In this document: positions 18,369-28,813 of the stretch, piece by piece
Layout of the letters: the number at the start of each line of letters is the position of its first letter
Numbering within the stretch: the stretch's first letter is position 1
Assembly (NCBI RefSeq): GCF_000711885.1
Contig: NZ_JONK01000005.1
Span: 112,408 to 176,407, forward strand
DNA: 64,000 bases
Reading direction: 5' to 3'
DNA from: Chromobacterium haemolyticum DSM 19808
GTDB lineage: Bacteria > Pseudomonadota > Gammaproteobacteria > Burkholderiales > Chromobacteriaceae
Translations under genes and position numbers: made by a program
Notes under the pieces: model-generated
Told to the model about the DNA's origin: nothing
Seen by the model: the letters and a program-made list of their open reading frames with translations, nothing else
Databases searched by the model: none

Positions 18369-18896
18369 ATGCTCAAAACGCTTTTCCGCTGTTTGCCCTT
18401 GTCGCTGGCCTTGCTGGCTCCGTTGGCCCAGGCCGCTGTCTACACCGATGCCGTGAGCCGCGTGCGTTTCAATGTGCCGCCGGGCTGGAAGGTTCGTCCC
18501 AGCGTGGTGGACGGTCAACGCGTGCTGCGGGTGGTGCCGCCCAAAGCCGATCAGCGCGAGCGCGCCGCCATCGATGTGCAGGTGTTCTCGCGCAAGCCGG
18601 GGCGCGGCGACACCCTGGCCCGGCTGGCGCAAAAATACCGCCGGGAGGACGACAATCGCGAAGCCGCCAATTTCGCCCGCGTCAACAGCCGCAGCGGCCG
18701 GCTGGTGACCGAATACCGCGACGGCCGCTTCGTTTCCAATCGGCTGTGGATTGTCCGCCACAACCTGCATGTGTTTCAGTTGGGGGACAAAAAGCGCATG
18801 GCCGAGGCGCGCTGCGCCGCCAACGCTTCTGAATTCAAAACCTATCGTCGGCAGATGGAGGCCATCTGCCTGTCGCTTGAATTGTTGAAGCGATGA
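18369..18896 (+). CDS. Secreted protein of unknown function
   Basis: 175 residues with signal peptide MLKTLFRCLPLSLALLAPLAQA. The mature part opens VYTDAVSRVRFNVPPGWKV, the form of PsbP/DUF1795-like small periplasmic proteins, and is rich in Arg and Lys. Two Cys near the end (RCAANAS, EAICLS) could form a disulfide. Its stop overlaps the start of the next gene (ATGA), so it is co-translated with the EamA transporter. Function unknown. The start lies just beyond repeat copy C, which may occupy its original promoter. Confidence 0.7.
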   Translation: MLKTLFRCLPLSLALLAPLAQAAVYTDAVSRVRFNVPPGWKVRPSVVDGQRVLRVVPPKADQRERAAIDVQVFSRKPGRGDTLARLAQKYRREDDNREAANFARVNSRSGRLVTEYRDGRFVSNRLWIVRHNLHVFQLGDKKRMAEARCAANASEFKTYRRQMEAICLSLELLKR

Positions 18897-19783
18897 CGCC
18901 GGCGTTGAGCGACGGCGCGCGGGCCATGGGACGGCGCTTGCGCCAAGGCCGGCTGGGTTCCGGCTGGATGGTGGTGGCGGCGCTGTGTTTCGCGCTGATG
19001 AGCATGTTCGTCAAGCTGGGCGCCGACGCCTTCGCTTCCACTGAGCTGCTGTTCTGGCGCACCGCCATCGGCGCGCTGGCTTTGGGCGCGGCGATGGCCT
19101 GGAAGCGCCAGTCGCCGTGGACGCCGCATTGGCGCGGGCACGTCAAGCGCAGCTTCGTGGGCTACGCGTCCATGGTGGCGCTGTTCTATGCGCTGACCCG
19201 GCTGCCCTTGTCCACGGCGGTCACGTTGAACTACACCTCCTCGCTGTTCTTCGCCTTGCTGTGTGTGATCAAGTTGAAAGACCGGCTGACGCCGCGCACC
19301 GGCCTGGCCCTATTGCTGGGCTTCGTCGGCATCGTTATCCTGCTGCGCCCCACTTTCAGCTCAGAGCAGTGGCTGGCCGGCTTGATTGGTCTGATGTCCG
19401 GCGTCAGCGCCGGCTTCGCGGTGTTTCAGGTGCGCGAGTTGGGGCAGATGGGGGAGCCGTCCTGGAAGGTGGTGTTCTGGTTTTTCGCCATTTCCAGCGT
19501 GTTTGGCGGCATCTGGCTGGCTTTGGGGCCGGGTTTCAGCGCGGTGACGGCGGACAATGTCTTGCCGCTGCTTGGTGTTGGCGTGTGCGGCATGTTGGGA
19601 CAATTGGCGATGACCCGCGCTTACAAGGACGGACGCAAATATCTGGTGGCCAGCTTCGGCTATCTGACGGTGCTGTTTTCCGCGCTGCTGGGCGTAGTGT
19701 TGTGGGGCGATCCGCTGAGCGCCTGGTCGCTGGCGGCGATGGCGTTGATAGTGGGCTCCGGCCTGATGGCGGCCTTGCGTTGA
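18893..19783 (+). CDS. EamA-family drug/metabolite transporter, first of a tandem pair
   Basis: 296 residues with ten predicted membrane helices in two EamA halves. Landmarks are GSGWMVVAALCFALMSMFVK, LPLSTAVTLNYTSSLFFALL and LAMTRAYKDGRKYLVASF. Such proteins export amino acids or small metabolites; substrate unknown. The start overlaps the previous stop. The first ~20 residues before GSGWMVV are charged and may be an extension; an internal ATG at residue 12 is possible. Confidence 0.9.
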   Translation: MTPALSDGARAMGRRLRQGRLGSGWMVVAALCFALMSMFVKLGADAFASTELLFWRTAIGALALGAAMAWKRQSPWTPHWRGHVKRSFVGYASMVALFYALTRLPLSTAVTLNYTSSLFFALLCVIKLKDRLTPRTGLALLLGFVGIVILLRPTFSSEQWLAGLIGLMSGVSAGFAVFQVRELGQMGEPSWKVVFWFFAISSVFGGIWLALGPGFSAVTADNVLPLLGVGVCGMLGQLAMTRAYKDGRKYLVASFGYLTVLFSALLGVVLWGDPLSAWSLAAMALIVGSGLMAALR

Positions 19784-19827
19784 AGCAGAGCTTGGGGGGC
19801 AACAAGAATGAATAAGGATAATGTGGT

Positions 19828-20676
19828 TTGACTAGTGGAAAGTGGCGCCTGGGTTCGGGCTGGATGGTGGTGGCGGCGGTGTTTTTCGGCCTGATGGGGG
19901 TGTTCGTCAAGCTGGGCGCCGAATATTTCTCCTCCACCGAGCTGGTGTTCTGGCGCACTCTTGTGGGCGCAGTCACGCTGGGCGCGGCGGCCTTGTGGCG
20001 GCGCGAGCGTTTCTCCACCCCCTTGCTGCGCTATCACGTGCAGCGCGGCCTGATCGGCTACGCTTCCTTATTGCTGTATTTCTACGCCATCGCTCATTTG
20101 CCCTTGTCCACGGCGGTGACGCTCAACTACACCTCGCCGATGTTCCTGGCGCTGCTGTCGGTGGCGCTGTTGCGCGAGCGCCTGCCCAAGCAGGCGCTGG
20201 CCGGCCTGGCGCTGGGCTTTGTCGGCGTGGTGCTGTTGCTGCGGCCCACCTTGTCCAGCGAGGCCTGGGTGGCCGGTTTGCTTGGCGTCGGCTCCGGCCT
20301 GCTGGCCGGCTGGTCCTATCTGCATGTGCGGGAGCTGGGCCGCCAGGGCGAGCCGGAATGGAAGGTCGTGTTCTATTTCGCGCTGATTTCCACGCTGGGC
20401 GGCCTGCTGTTGATGCTGTTTGAAACCTGGCATCCGGTGACGCTGGAGAACGCGTGGCTGCTGCTGGGCTTGGGCGCCACCGCCACCATCGCCCAATTGG
20501 CGATGACCCGCGCCTACAAGGTGGGGCGCAAGCTCTTGGCCGCCAATCTGTCTTACCTGACCGTGGTGTTTTCCACCTTGCTGGGCGTCGGCTTGTGGGG
20601 CGACCCGCTCAGCGCCGCCGGCCTGGCGGCGATGGGTTTGATCATCGTCAGCGGCATGTTGGCCAGCCGGCGTTAA
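19828..20676 (+). CDS. EamA-family drug/metabolite transporter, second of a tandem pair
   Basis: 282 residues, ten membrane helices, clearly a paralogue of the gene just upstream (shared LGSGWMVVAA, FVKLGA, STELVFWRT, LPLSTAVTLNYTS, LAMTRAYKVGRK). I choose TTG 19828: it has an AAGGA site at a good distance, and the nearby ATG triplets are out of frame or hit a stop. Both transporters probably came from a local duplication and may have split substrates. Confidence 0.9.
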   Translation: MTSGKWRLGSGWMVVAAVFFGLMGVFVKLGAEYFSSTELVFWRTLVGAVTLGAAALWRRERFSTPLLRYHVQRGLIGYASLLLYFYAIAHLPLSTAVTLNYTSPMFLALLSVALLRERLPKQALAGLALGFVGVVLLLRPTLSSEAWVAGLLGVGSGLLAGWSYLHVRELGRQGEPEWKVVFYFALISTLGGLLLMLFETWHPVTLENAWLLLGLGATATIAQLAMTRAYKVGRKLLAANLSYLTVVFSTLLGVGLWGDPLSAAGLAAMGLIIVSGMLASRR

Positions 20677-20724
20677 GCTGCCACCATGGTCCGGCGTTTG
20701 ACCGGACGCGGCGAGGGAACGGCG

Positions 20725-21240
20725 ATGACGGTGCCTGTGGGCAAGGCCGCCTTGTTGGAGGCGATGAGGGACGAATACCGGCGCTTGAGCGCGGTGCTGG
20801 CGCGGGTGCCGCCGGAGCGCGCTTTCGCTCAGGAAATGGATGGGCACGCCAAGGGCAGCCGCATGAGCGCCGCGGACCTGATGGCCTATCTGCTGGGCTG
20901 GCAGGCGCTGGTGCTGAAGTGGCATCGATTGGAGCGGGATGGCTTGCCTATGGACTTTCCCGACATCGGCTACCGCTGGAATCAGTTGGGCTTGTTGGCG
21001 CGGAAGTTCTACCGCGATTACGGGGATGTCGACGACTGGGCGCGGCTGTGCGCGATGCTGGACGATAGCCAGCGTCAGGTAGAGGCGTTGGTGGAGAGCT
21101 ATTCCGACGAGGCGCTTTACGGCGGCCCCTGGTACGACAAATGGACGCGCGGGCGGATGATTCAGTTCAATACCGCCTCGCCCTGCCGCAATGCCCGCGG
21201 GCGGCTAGCCGCCTGGCTCAAGACGCTGCCGGCCGGCTGA
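20725..21240 (+). CDS. ClbS/DfsB-family four-helix-bundle protein
   Basis: 171 residues from ATG 20725 with GAGGGAAC upstream. Recognisable features are an opening helix KAALLEAMRDEYRRL, then MSAADLMAYLLGWQALVLKWHRL, MDFPDIGYRWNQLG and the closing WTRGRMIQFNTASPCRNARGR. This is the ClbS/DfsB pattern. ClbS is a cyclopropane hydrolase giving colibactin self-resistance, and most relatives are uncharacterised DinB-like proteins. No colibactin-type cluster is nearby, so the role here is open. Confidence 0.85.
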   Translation: MTVPVGKAALLEAMRDEYRRLSAVLARVPPERAFAQEMDGHAKGSRMSAADLMAYLLGWQALVLKWHRLERDGLPMDFPDIGYRWNQLGLLARKFYRDYGDVDDWARLCAMLDDSQRQVEALVESYSDEALYGGPWYDKWTRGRMIQFNTASPCRNARGRLAAWLKTLPAG

Positions 21241-21304
21241 AAAAGCTTGCCGCGCCAGTGCGGCCAAGCCTTAAAATGAAAGCGACACCGCAAAGGAGAA
21301 GGAC

Positions 21305-21667
21305 ATGATCTCGATACGCGAACAACACTACGGCCTGGACGTGGCGCTGTACAACGAATTCACGCTGGCGGACTTCAAGCTGCTGGAGGAGGCCCTGCTC
21401 AAGCGCCAGTCCGAGCGTGCCAAGCCCGATCTGCTGCTGGACCTGACCGAGCTGAAGGACTTCACGCTGGACATGGCGCTGGAAGAGGTCAAATTCATGC
21501 GCGCCCATGAAAATCACGTCGGCCGCGTGGCGCTGGTGGTCAGCGATGTCTGGATCAAGCTGGCCGCCCACATCGCCGGGCTGCTGTCCAATACCCGCAC
21601 TCAGTATTTCGATACCGCGGAAGAGGCCCAGGCCTGGCTGGAAAGCCCGGTGGCGGCGGGCACCTGA
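21305..21667 (+). CDS. SpoIIAA-like (STAS-related) small protein
   Basis: 120 residues starting MISIREQHYGLDVALYNEFTLADF, with a good GGAGAAGG site. The alternating beta/alpha pattern and the segment KPDLLLDLTELKDFTLDMALEEVKF match the PF11964-type SpoIIAA-like family. These single-domain proteins have no agreed function; membrane or lipid association has been proposed for structural relatives. It stands alone ahead of tex. Confidence 0.8.
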   Translation: MISIREQHYGLDVALYNEFTLADFKLLEEALLKRQSERAKPDLLLDLTELKDFTLDMALEEVKFMRAHENHVGRVALVVSDVWIKLAAHIAGLLSNTRTQYFDTAEEAQAWLESPVAAGT

Positions 21668-21776
21668 CTTGTCCGGCGGCGCTGATTTCGGGACGTCCGA
21701 CGCGGCGTCCCGGTTGATTTTGTCGGCGATGGCGGTACAGTAGCGGTTTTTGTTCAACTCGAAAGAATAAAAACCG

Positions 21777-24089
<2,313 letters not shown>

Positions 24090-24097
24090 GGCGGTTT

Positions 24098-24245
24098 TAA
24101 GAGCCTATTCAAAGTCTCGCGAGCTAGAGCGAGACAAGGCGAAAACAGCTGAGAAAGCGGAATGTACAAGCGGTACATGAGCATTTCGAAGCGGTACTCA
24201 CCGTGCCAAGTTTCACGAAGCGCGGCAGACTTTGAACAAGTTCTA
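24098..24245 (+). repeat. Dispersed TA-bounded repeat, copy D (full length)
   Basis: 148 bases, from TAAGAGCCTATTCAAAGTCT to GACTTTGAACAAGTTCTA. Both ends carry the GTTCAAAGTC form of the terminal inverted repeat. It lies between the convergent tex and Lrp-type genes and its right end touches their shared hairpin. Confidence 0.92.
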
Positions 24246-24246
24246 G

Positions 24247-24276
24247 AAGAACGGCGGGGGATTCCCCGCCGTTCTT
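24247..24276 (-). terminator. Hairpin at the end of the Lrp-type gene
   Basis: AAGAACGGCGGGG (24247-24259), loop GATT, CCCCGCCGTTCTT (24264-24276), overlapping the gene's stop codon. The stem is long and perfect but there is no real U-tract on the minus strand. Confidence 0.65.
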
Positions 24277-24758
24277 CATTCCGGCACCGACGAGAGCGGC
24301 AGCTTCATCGTCTGCTTGATCGCGTTCAAGGCGATGGTGGATTTGACGCTGCGCACCAGCGATAGCCGCATCAGGCGGTTCATCACGAAGGTGGACAGCG
24401 AGGGCAGGTCCGGCACCACGATGCGTAGCAGGTAGTCCGCCTCGCCGGCGGCGGCGTAGCATTCCAGCACCTCCGGCAGTTCGTTGATGGCCTGGGCGAA
24501 CTCCTGCAAGGCGCTTTCGCTGTGGCGCTCCAGGCTGACGTGGGCGAAAGCCATCACGGACAAGCCGACCTGTTCCGGCTTCAAGGCCACCTGATAGCCC
24601 TGTATCACGCCGTTTTCCTCCATGCGCTGGATGCGGCGGCCGATCTGGGACGCGGACAAGGCCACTTGCTGGGCCAGCTTCTGATGGGTGACGCGGGCGT
24701 CGTGTTGCAGCGCTTCCAGAATCTGGTAATCGAAGCGGTCTAATTCAATTTTGCGCAT
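24276..24758 (-). CDS. Lrp/AsnC-family transcriptional regulator
   Basis: 160 residues from ATG 24758 (MRKIELDRFDYQILEALQ). The N-terminal winged helix-turn-helix (DARVTHQKLAQQVALSASQIGRRIQRME) is followed by a RAM ligand-binding domain (YAAAGEADYLLRIVVPDLPSL). Lrp-type proteins form dimers and octamers and often respond to amino acids. It is divergent from phhA across a 131-base gap, so control of phenylalanine catabolism is the obvious guess, but this is inference. Confidence 0.93.
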   Translation of the reverse strand: MRKIELDRFDYQILEALQHDARVTHQKLAQQVALSASQIGRRIQRMEENGVIQGYQVALKPEQVGLSVMAFAHVSLERHSESALQEFAQAINELPEVLECYAAAGEADYLLRIVVPDLPSLSTFVMNRLMRLSLVRSVKSTIALNAIKQTMKLPLSSVPE

Positions 24759-24889
24759 AGTGAGCGTTTCATGGCGGTTATATGCGGCAAGTGTGCAAAA
24801 AAAATCGCATGCAGGCAAATTTTGCGGTCTTCCCGCATGGCTCCGGGCCTAAACTAGAGTTATCCACCTAAATATCCGGACCCACCGCC

Positions 24890-25783
24890 ATGAACGACCG
24901 AGCCGATTTCGTCGTGCCCGACATCACCACTCGCAAGAATGTCGGACTCAGCCACGACAGCGCGGATTTCACCCTGCCGCAACCGCTGGAGTGCTACACC
25001 GCCGCCGACCACGCCACCTGGGCCACGCTGTACCGCCGCCAGAGCGAGATGCTGCCGGGCCGCGCCTGCGACGAATTCTTGGAAGGTCTGGAGCGCCTGG
25101 GCGTGGACGCGGACCGGGTGCCGGATTTCGCCAAGCTGAACGAAAAACTGATGGCGGCCACCGGTTGGAAAATCGTGGCGGTGCCCGGACTGATTCCGGA
25201 CGACGTGTTTTTCGAGCACCTGGCCAACCGACGTTTCCCGGTGACCTGGTGGCTGCGCGAGCCGCACCAGTTGGACTACCTGCAAGAACCCGATGTGTTT
25301 CATGACTTGTTCGGTCATGTGCCGCTGTTGATCAACCCGGTGTTCGCCGACTACCTGGAGGCTTACGGCAAGGGCGGCATGAAGGCCAAGGCGCTGGGTG
25401 CTTTGCCGATGCTGGCGCGCTTGTACTGGTACACGGTGGAGTTCGGCCTGATCACCACGCCCAAGGGCATGCGGATCTACGGCGCCGGCATCGTGTCCAG
25501 CAAGGGAGAGTCGGTGTACTGCCTGGACAGCGCCAGCCCCAACCGCGTCGGCTTCGATCTGGAACGCATCATGCGCACCCGCTATCGCATCGACACTTTC
25601 CAGAAAACCTATTTCGTCATCGACAGCTTCCAGCAGTTGTTCGACGCCACCGCGCCGGACTTCGCGCCTATCTACGCGCGGCTGGCGGCGGAGCCGACGC
25701 TGGGCGCCGGCGACGTGGCGCCGGAAGACAAGGTGTTCAATATCGGCGACCGCAGCGGCTGGGGCGATTCCGAAGATGTGTGA
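24890..25783 (+). CDS. phhA: Phenylalanine 4-monooxygenase (phenylalanine hydroxylase)
   Basis: 297 residues, the same length as the crystallised C. violaceum enzyme, and near-identical over long stretches. It hydroxylates phenylalanine to tyrosine using a pterin and non-haem iron. The iron ligands fall at His138 and His143 (VFHDLFGHVP) and Glu184 (TVEFGL), the same numbering as C. violaceum. The N-terminus MNDRADFVVPDITTRKNVGL is also shared. The C-terminal 20 residues differ most, which argues for a different species. No pterin dehydratase (phhB) gene is adjacent. Confidence 0.98.
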   Translation: MNDRADFVVPDITTRKNVGLSHDSADFTLPQPLECYTAADHATWATLYRRQSEMLPGRACDEFLEGLERLGVDADRVPDFAKLNEKLMAATGWKIVAVPGLIPDDVFFEHLANRRFPVTWWLREPHQLDYLQEPDVFHDLFGHVPLLINPVFADYLEAYGKGGMKAKALGALPMLARLYWYTVEFGLITTPKGMRIYGAGIVSSKGESVYCLDSASPNRVGFDLERIMRTRYRIDTFQKTYFVIDSFQQLFDATAPDFAPIYARLAAEPTLGAGDVAPEDKVFNIGDRSGWGDSEDV

Positions 25784-25814
25784 GGCCCGGGCGCGATAGC
25801 GCCGGGATGCAGCA

Positions 25815-25842
25815 AGAAGACCCGCCGCGGCGGGTTTTCTTA
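25815..25842 (+). terminator. Terminator of phhA
   Basis: AAGAAGA leads into CCCGCC-GC-GGCGGG (25821-25834), then TTTTCTT. The flanks are also complementary, giving a strong hairpin usable from either side. Confidence 0.88.
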
Positions 25843-25883
25843 TTTGTTTTGATTAAAACTAAGATGCGAGTGTTTACTAGATT

Positions 25884-25902
25884 GATAAGCATTCTCATTT
25901 TT
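25884..25902 (+). promoter_or_regulatory. Candidate Fur box upstream of fbpABC
   Basis: GATAAGCATTCTCATTTTT matches the Fur consensus GATAATGATAATCATTATC at 12 of its first 16 positions, including GATAA and TCATT. It lies in an AT-rich promoter-like segment just left of repeat copy E. This is the expected regulator site for a ferric iron importer. Confidence 0.5.
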
Positions 25903-25904
25903 GT

Positions 25905-26052
25905 TAGAGTCCGTTTACGATCTCGAGAGCTAGAGCGAGACAAGGCGAAAACGGCTGAGAAAGCGGAATGTACACACGGTACATGAGCATTTCGAAGGCG
26001 CACTCACCGTGTAACGCTCCACGCAGCGCAGCAGATCGTAAACAGGCTCTTA
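25905..26052 (+). repeat. Dispersed TA-bounded repeat, copy E (full length)
   Basis: 148 bases, TAGAGTCCGTTTACGATCTC to GATCGTAAACAGGCTCTTA. It separates the candidate Fur box and promoter from the fbpA start codon, so it would be transcribed as part of the fbpA 5' leader. Confidence 0.92.
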
Positions 26053-26098
26053 GATTGAGGCTCTGATTCCTATCGCTCAACCCAACAGGGGACACACC

Positions 26099-27091
26099 TT
26101 GAAAACGCACTTGATGCTTGCCGCCGTTCTGGCGGGGTTCGCCGGTCACGCCGTGGCGGAAGATGTAGTGGTTTACAGCGCTCGCGCCGAGCAGCTGCTC
26201 AAGCCCATCATCGAGGTTTACAAGAAGGAAACCGGCGTCAACATCAAGCTGGTGTCGGACAAGGAAGGCCCGCTGATGGAGCGCCTGCGCGCCGAGGGCA
26301 GCAACAGCCCGGCGGATCTGCTGTTGACCGTGGACGCCGGCAATCTGTGGCAGGCCTCCAAGATGGGTTTGTTCAAGCCGGTGAAGTCGCCGCTGCTGGA
26401 CGCCAACATCCCGTCCTATCTGCGCGACCCCGGCCATGAATGGTACGGCCTGTCCATCCGCGCGCGCACCATTTTCTACAACACCCAGAAAGTGAAGCCG
26501 GGCCAGCTGTCCAGCTACGCCGACCTGGCCGACCCCAAGTGGAAGGGCAAGCTGTGTCTGCGCACGTCCAAGAAGGTCTACAATCAGTCGCTGGTGGCGA
26601 TGATGCTGTCCGATCTGGGCCCGGTGAAGACGGAGAAAGTGGTCAAGGGCTGGGTGGATAATCTGGCCACTCGCGAATTCCCGGACGACACCAAGATGCT
26701 GGAAGCCATTGCCGCCGGCCAGTGCGAAGTGGGCATCGCCAATACCTATTACTACGGCCGCCTGATGGAAAAATCGCCGAATCTGCCGGTGGGCATCTTC
26801 TGGGCCGATCAGGCGGGCAAGGGCACCCATGTGAACATTTCCGGCGCCGGCGTGGTCAAGCACGCCAAGAACGAAAAGGGCGCGTTGAAGTTCCTGGAAT
26901 GGCTGTCCAGCGCCAAGGCGCAGAATATGTTCGCCGATGTGAACATGGAATTCCCGGTCAACCCCAAGGTCAAGCCTGACGCGCGCGTCGCCGCCTGGGG
27001 CGATTTCAAGCACAGCTACATCAATGTCGCCAACGCCGGATCGCGCCAGGCGGAGGCGGTGAAGTTGATGGACCGCGTCGGTTATAAATAA
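26099..27091 (+). CDS. fbpA: Ferric iron ABC transporter, periplasmic binding protein
   Basis: 330 residues. TTG 26099 is preferred because AGGGGA sits at the right distance; ATG 26114 would cut the signal peptide ([20 protein letters not shown]). The mature start [26 protein letters not shown] is typical of FbpA/AfuA. The cluster NTYYYGRL near residue 218 supplies the paired tyrosines that bind Fe(III). It delivers iron to the FbpB permease. A terminator directly after the gene suggests the binding protein is made in excess over the permease. Confidence 0.94.
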   Translation: MKTHLMLAAVLAGFAGHAVAEDVVVYSARAEQLLKPIIEVYKKETGVNIKLVSDKEGPLMERLRAEGSNSPADLLLTVDAGNLWQASKMGLFKPVKSPLLDANIPSYLRDPGHEWYGLSIRARTIFYNTQKVKPGQLSSYADLADPKWKGKLCLRTSKKVYNQSLVAMMLSDLGPVKTEKVVKGWVDNLATREFPDDTKMLEAIAAGQCEVGIANTYYYGRLMEKSPNLPVGIFWADQAGKGTHVNISGAGVVKHAKNEKGALKFLEWLSSAKAQNMFADVNMEFPVNPKVKPDARVAAWGDFKHSYINVANAGSRQAEAVKLMDRVGYK

Positions 27092-27097
27092 ACTTTG

Positions 27098-27124
27098 ACG
27101 GGCCGACCCGGCCCGTATTTTTTT
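27098..27124 (+). terminator. Partial terminator between fbpA and fbpB
   Basis: ACGGGCCG (27098-27105), loop ACC, CGGCCCGT (27109-27116), then ATTTTTTT. A second hairpin (AGCCTGTCGGGC / GCCCCGGCGGGCT, about 27127-27157) follows. Since fbpB lacks a clear promoter, these probably act as attenuators inside the operon. Confidence 0.85.
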
Positions 27125-27186
27125 ACAGCCTGTCGGGCACCAAAGCCCCGGCGGGCTGTCTTTGCTTGTTTCCCCGCGTTTTTGAC

Positions 27187-28812
27187 ATGGTTTCTCCGCC
27201 GATGATTCGTTCTCTGTCGCCCTGGCGCGGCCTGGCTTTTGGCGTCAGCCTGCTCACCGTCGCGCCCTTGCTGGTGATTTTATGGTCGCTGTTGGCGCCG
27301 GACTGGGAAGTGTGGCGGCATCTGTACGATTACACCTTGCCGGAGCTGCTGCTCAACACCGTGTATCTGACGGGCGGCGTCGGCGCCGGCGTGCTGCTGC
27401 TGGGCGTGCCGCTGGCCTGGCTGACCGCGGTGCATGACTTTCCTGGTCGTCGTTTCTTCCACTGGGCGTTGATGCTGCCGCTGGCGATGCCGGCCTATGT
27501 GCTGGCTTTTTCGCAGCTGGGCCTGTTCGATTTCACCGGGCCGGTGCAAACCTGGCTGCGCGAGCGTTTCGGCGATTCGTCCTGGGTGCCCAATATCCGT
27601 TCCACGCCGGGCGTGATCCTGGTGATGTCGCTGGCTTTTTATCCCTATGTCTACCTGCTGGCGCGCAACGCCTTCGCCACCATGGGCCGGCGCGCGCTGG
27701 AGGTGGGGCAGTCGCTGGGCTTGTCACGCTGGCAAGGCTTCCGCCGCGTGGCCTTGCCGATGGCGCGGCCGTGGATCGCCGGCGGCCTGATGCTGGCGCT
27801 GATGGAGACGCTGGCGGACTTCGGCACTGTGGCGATTTTCAATTTCGACGCTTTCACCTCGGCCATCTATAAAGCCTGGTTCAGCCTGTTCTCCTTGCCG
27901 GCGGCCAAACAGCTGGCCTCGCTGCTAGTGTTGATGGTGTTGCTGCTGCTATGGCTGGAGCAACGCTCGCGCGGGCGCCGCGCCTATACCCAGGCCGGCA
28001 AGGCGGCGCCGCAGCCGCGTTTGCGCCTGGAGGGCGCCGCCGGCTGGCTGGCCGCCGCCGCCTGCTCGCTGGTGCTGACGCTGGCCTTCGCGCTGCCCTT
28101 CGGTCAGTTGCTGGTTTGGGCCGGCGCTCATCTGGCCGAGGATCTGGACGCGGACTTTTTCGGCCATGTGGCCAACTCGTTGCTGTTGGCCTCGATGGCC
28201 GCGGTTCTGGTGGCCTTCATCGCCCTGCTGTTGAGTTACGCGACGCGGCGCGACCCGACGCGCTGGACCCGGCTGTGGAGCCGGTTGGCGACGCTGGGCT
28301 ACGCGGTGCCGGGCACGGTGCTGGCGGTGGGTGTGTTCGTGCCGGTGGCCTGGTTCGACAATCTATTGCTGGACTGGCTGCGGCCGTGGCTGGCGGAGGA
28401 CGCCAGCGCCGTGGTCAAGGGCACTTTGCTGGTGCTGATGCTGGCCTATGCGGCGCGTTTTTTGGCAGTGGGGCACTCCGCCGTGGATGCGGCCATGCAT
28501 CGCATCAGCCGCAGCCAGGAAGAGGCGGCGCGCAATATGGGCTACAGCGGCCTGCGTTTGTTGGCGCGGCTGCATCTGCCGCTATTGCGCGGCGGCTTGT
28601 TCACCGCGGCGCTGATGGTGTTCGTCGATGTGATGAAGGAGATGCCGATCACCTTGATGACTCGGCCTTACGGTTGGGACACGCTGGCGGTGAGGATTTT
28701 CAATTTGACGACCGAGGGCGAATGGGAGCGCGCGGCCTTGCCGGCGGTGGCCATCGTGCTGGCCGGCTTGTTGCCGGTATGGGTGCTGTCGCGGCAGAAG
28801 GATGCGGTCTGA
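27187..28812 (+). CDS. fbpB: Ferric iron ABC transporter permease (fused two-domain)
   Basis: 541 residues from ATG 27187; ATG 27202 is also possible. There are about twelve membrane helices in two BPD_transp_1 halves. Each half has an EAA loop that docks the ATPase: EVGQSLGLSRWQGFRRVALP in the first and QEEAARNMGYSGLRLLARLHLP in the second. This is the FbpB/AfuB layout. The stop overlaps the start region of fbpC. Confidence 0.94.
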   Translation: MVSPPMIRSLSPWRGLAFGVSLLTVAPLLVILWSLLAPDWEVWRHLYDYTLPELLLNTVYLTGGVGAGVLLLGVPLAWLTAVHDFPGRRFFHWALMLPLAMPAYVLAFSQLGLFDFTGPVQTWLRERFGDSSWVPNIRSTPGVILVMSLAFYPYVYLLARNAFATMGRRALEVGQSLGLSRWQGFRRVALPMARPWIAGGLMLALMETLADFGTVAIFNFDAFTSAIYKAWFSLFSLPAAKQLASLLVLMVLLLLWLEQRSRGRRAYTQAGKAAPQPRLRLEGAAGWLAAAACSLVLTLAFALPFGQLLVWAGAHLAEDLDADFFGHVANSLLLASMAAVLVAFIALLLSYATRRDPTRWTRLWSRLATLGYAVPGTVLAVGVFVPVAWFDNLLLDWLRPWLAEDASAVVKGTLLVLMLAYAARFLAVGHSAVDAAMHRISRSQEEAARNMGYSGLRLLARLHLPLLRGGLFTAALMVFVDVMKEMPITLMTRPYGWDTLAVRIFNLTTEGEWERAALPAVAIVLAGLLPVWVLSRQKDAV

Positions 28813-28813
28813 G

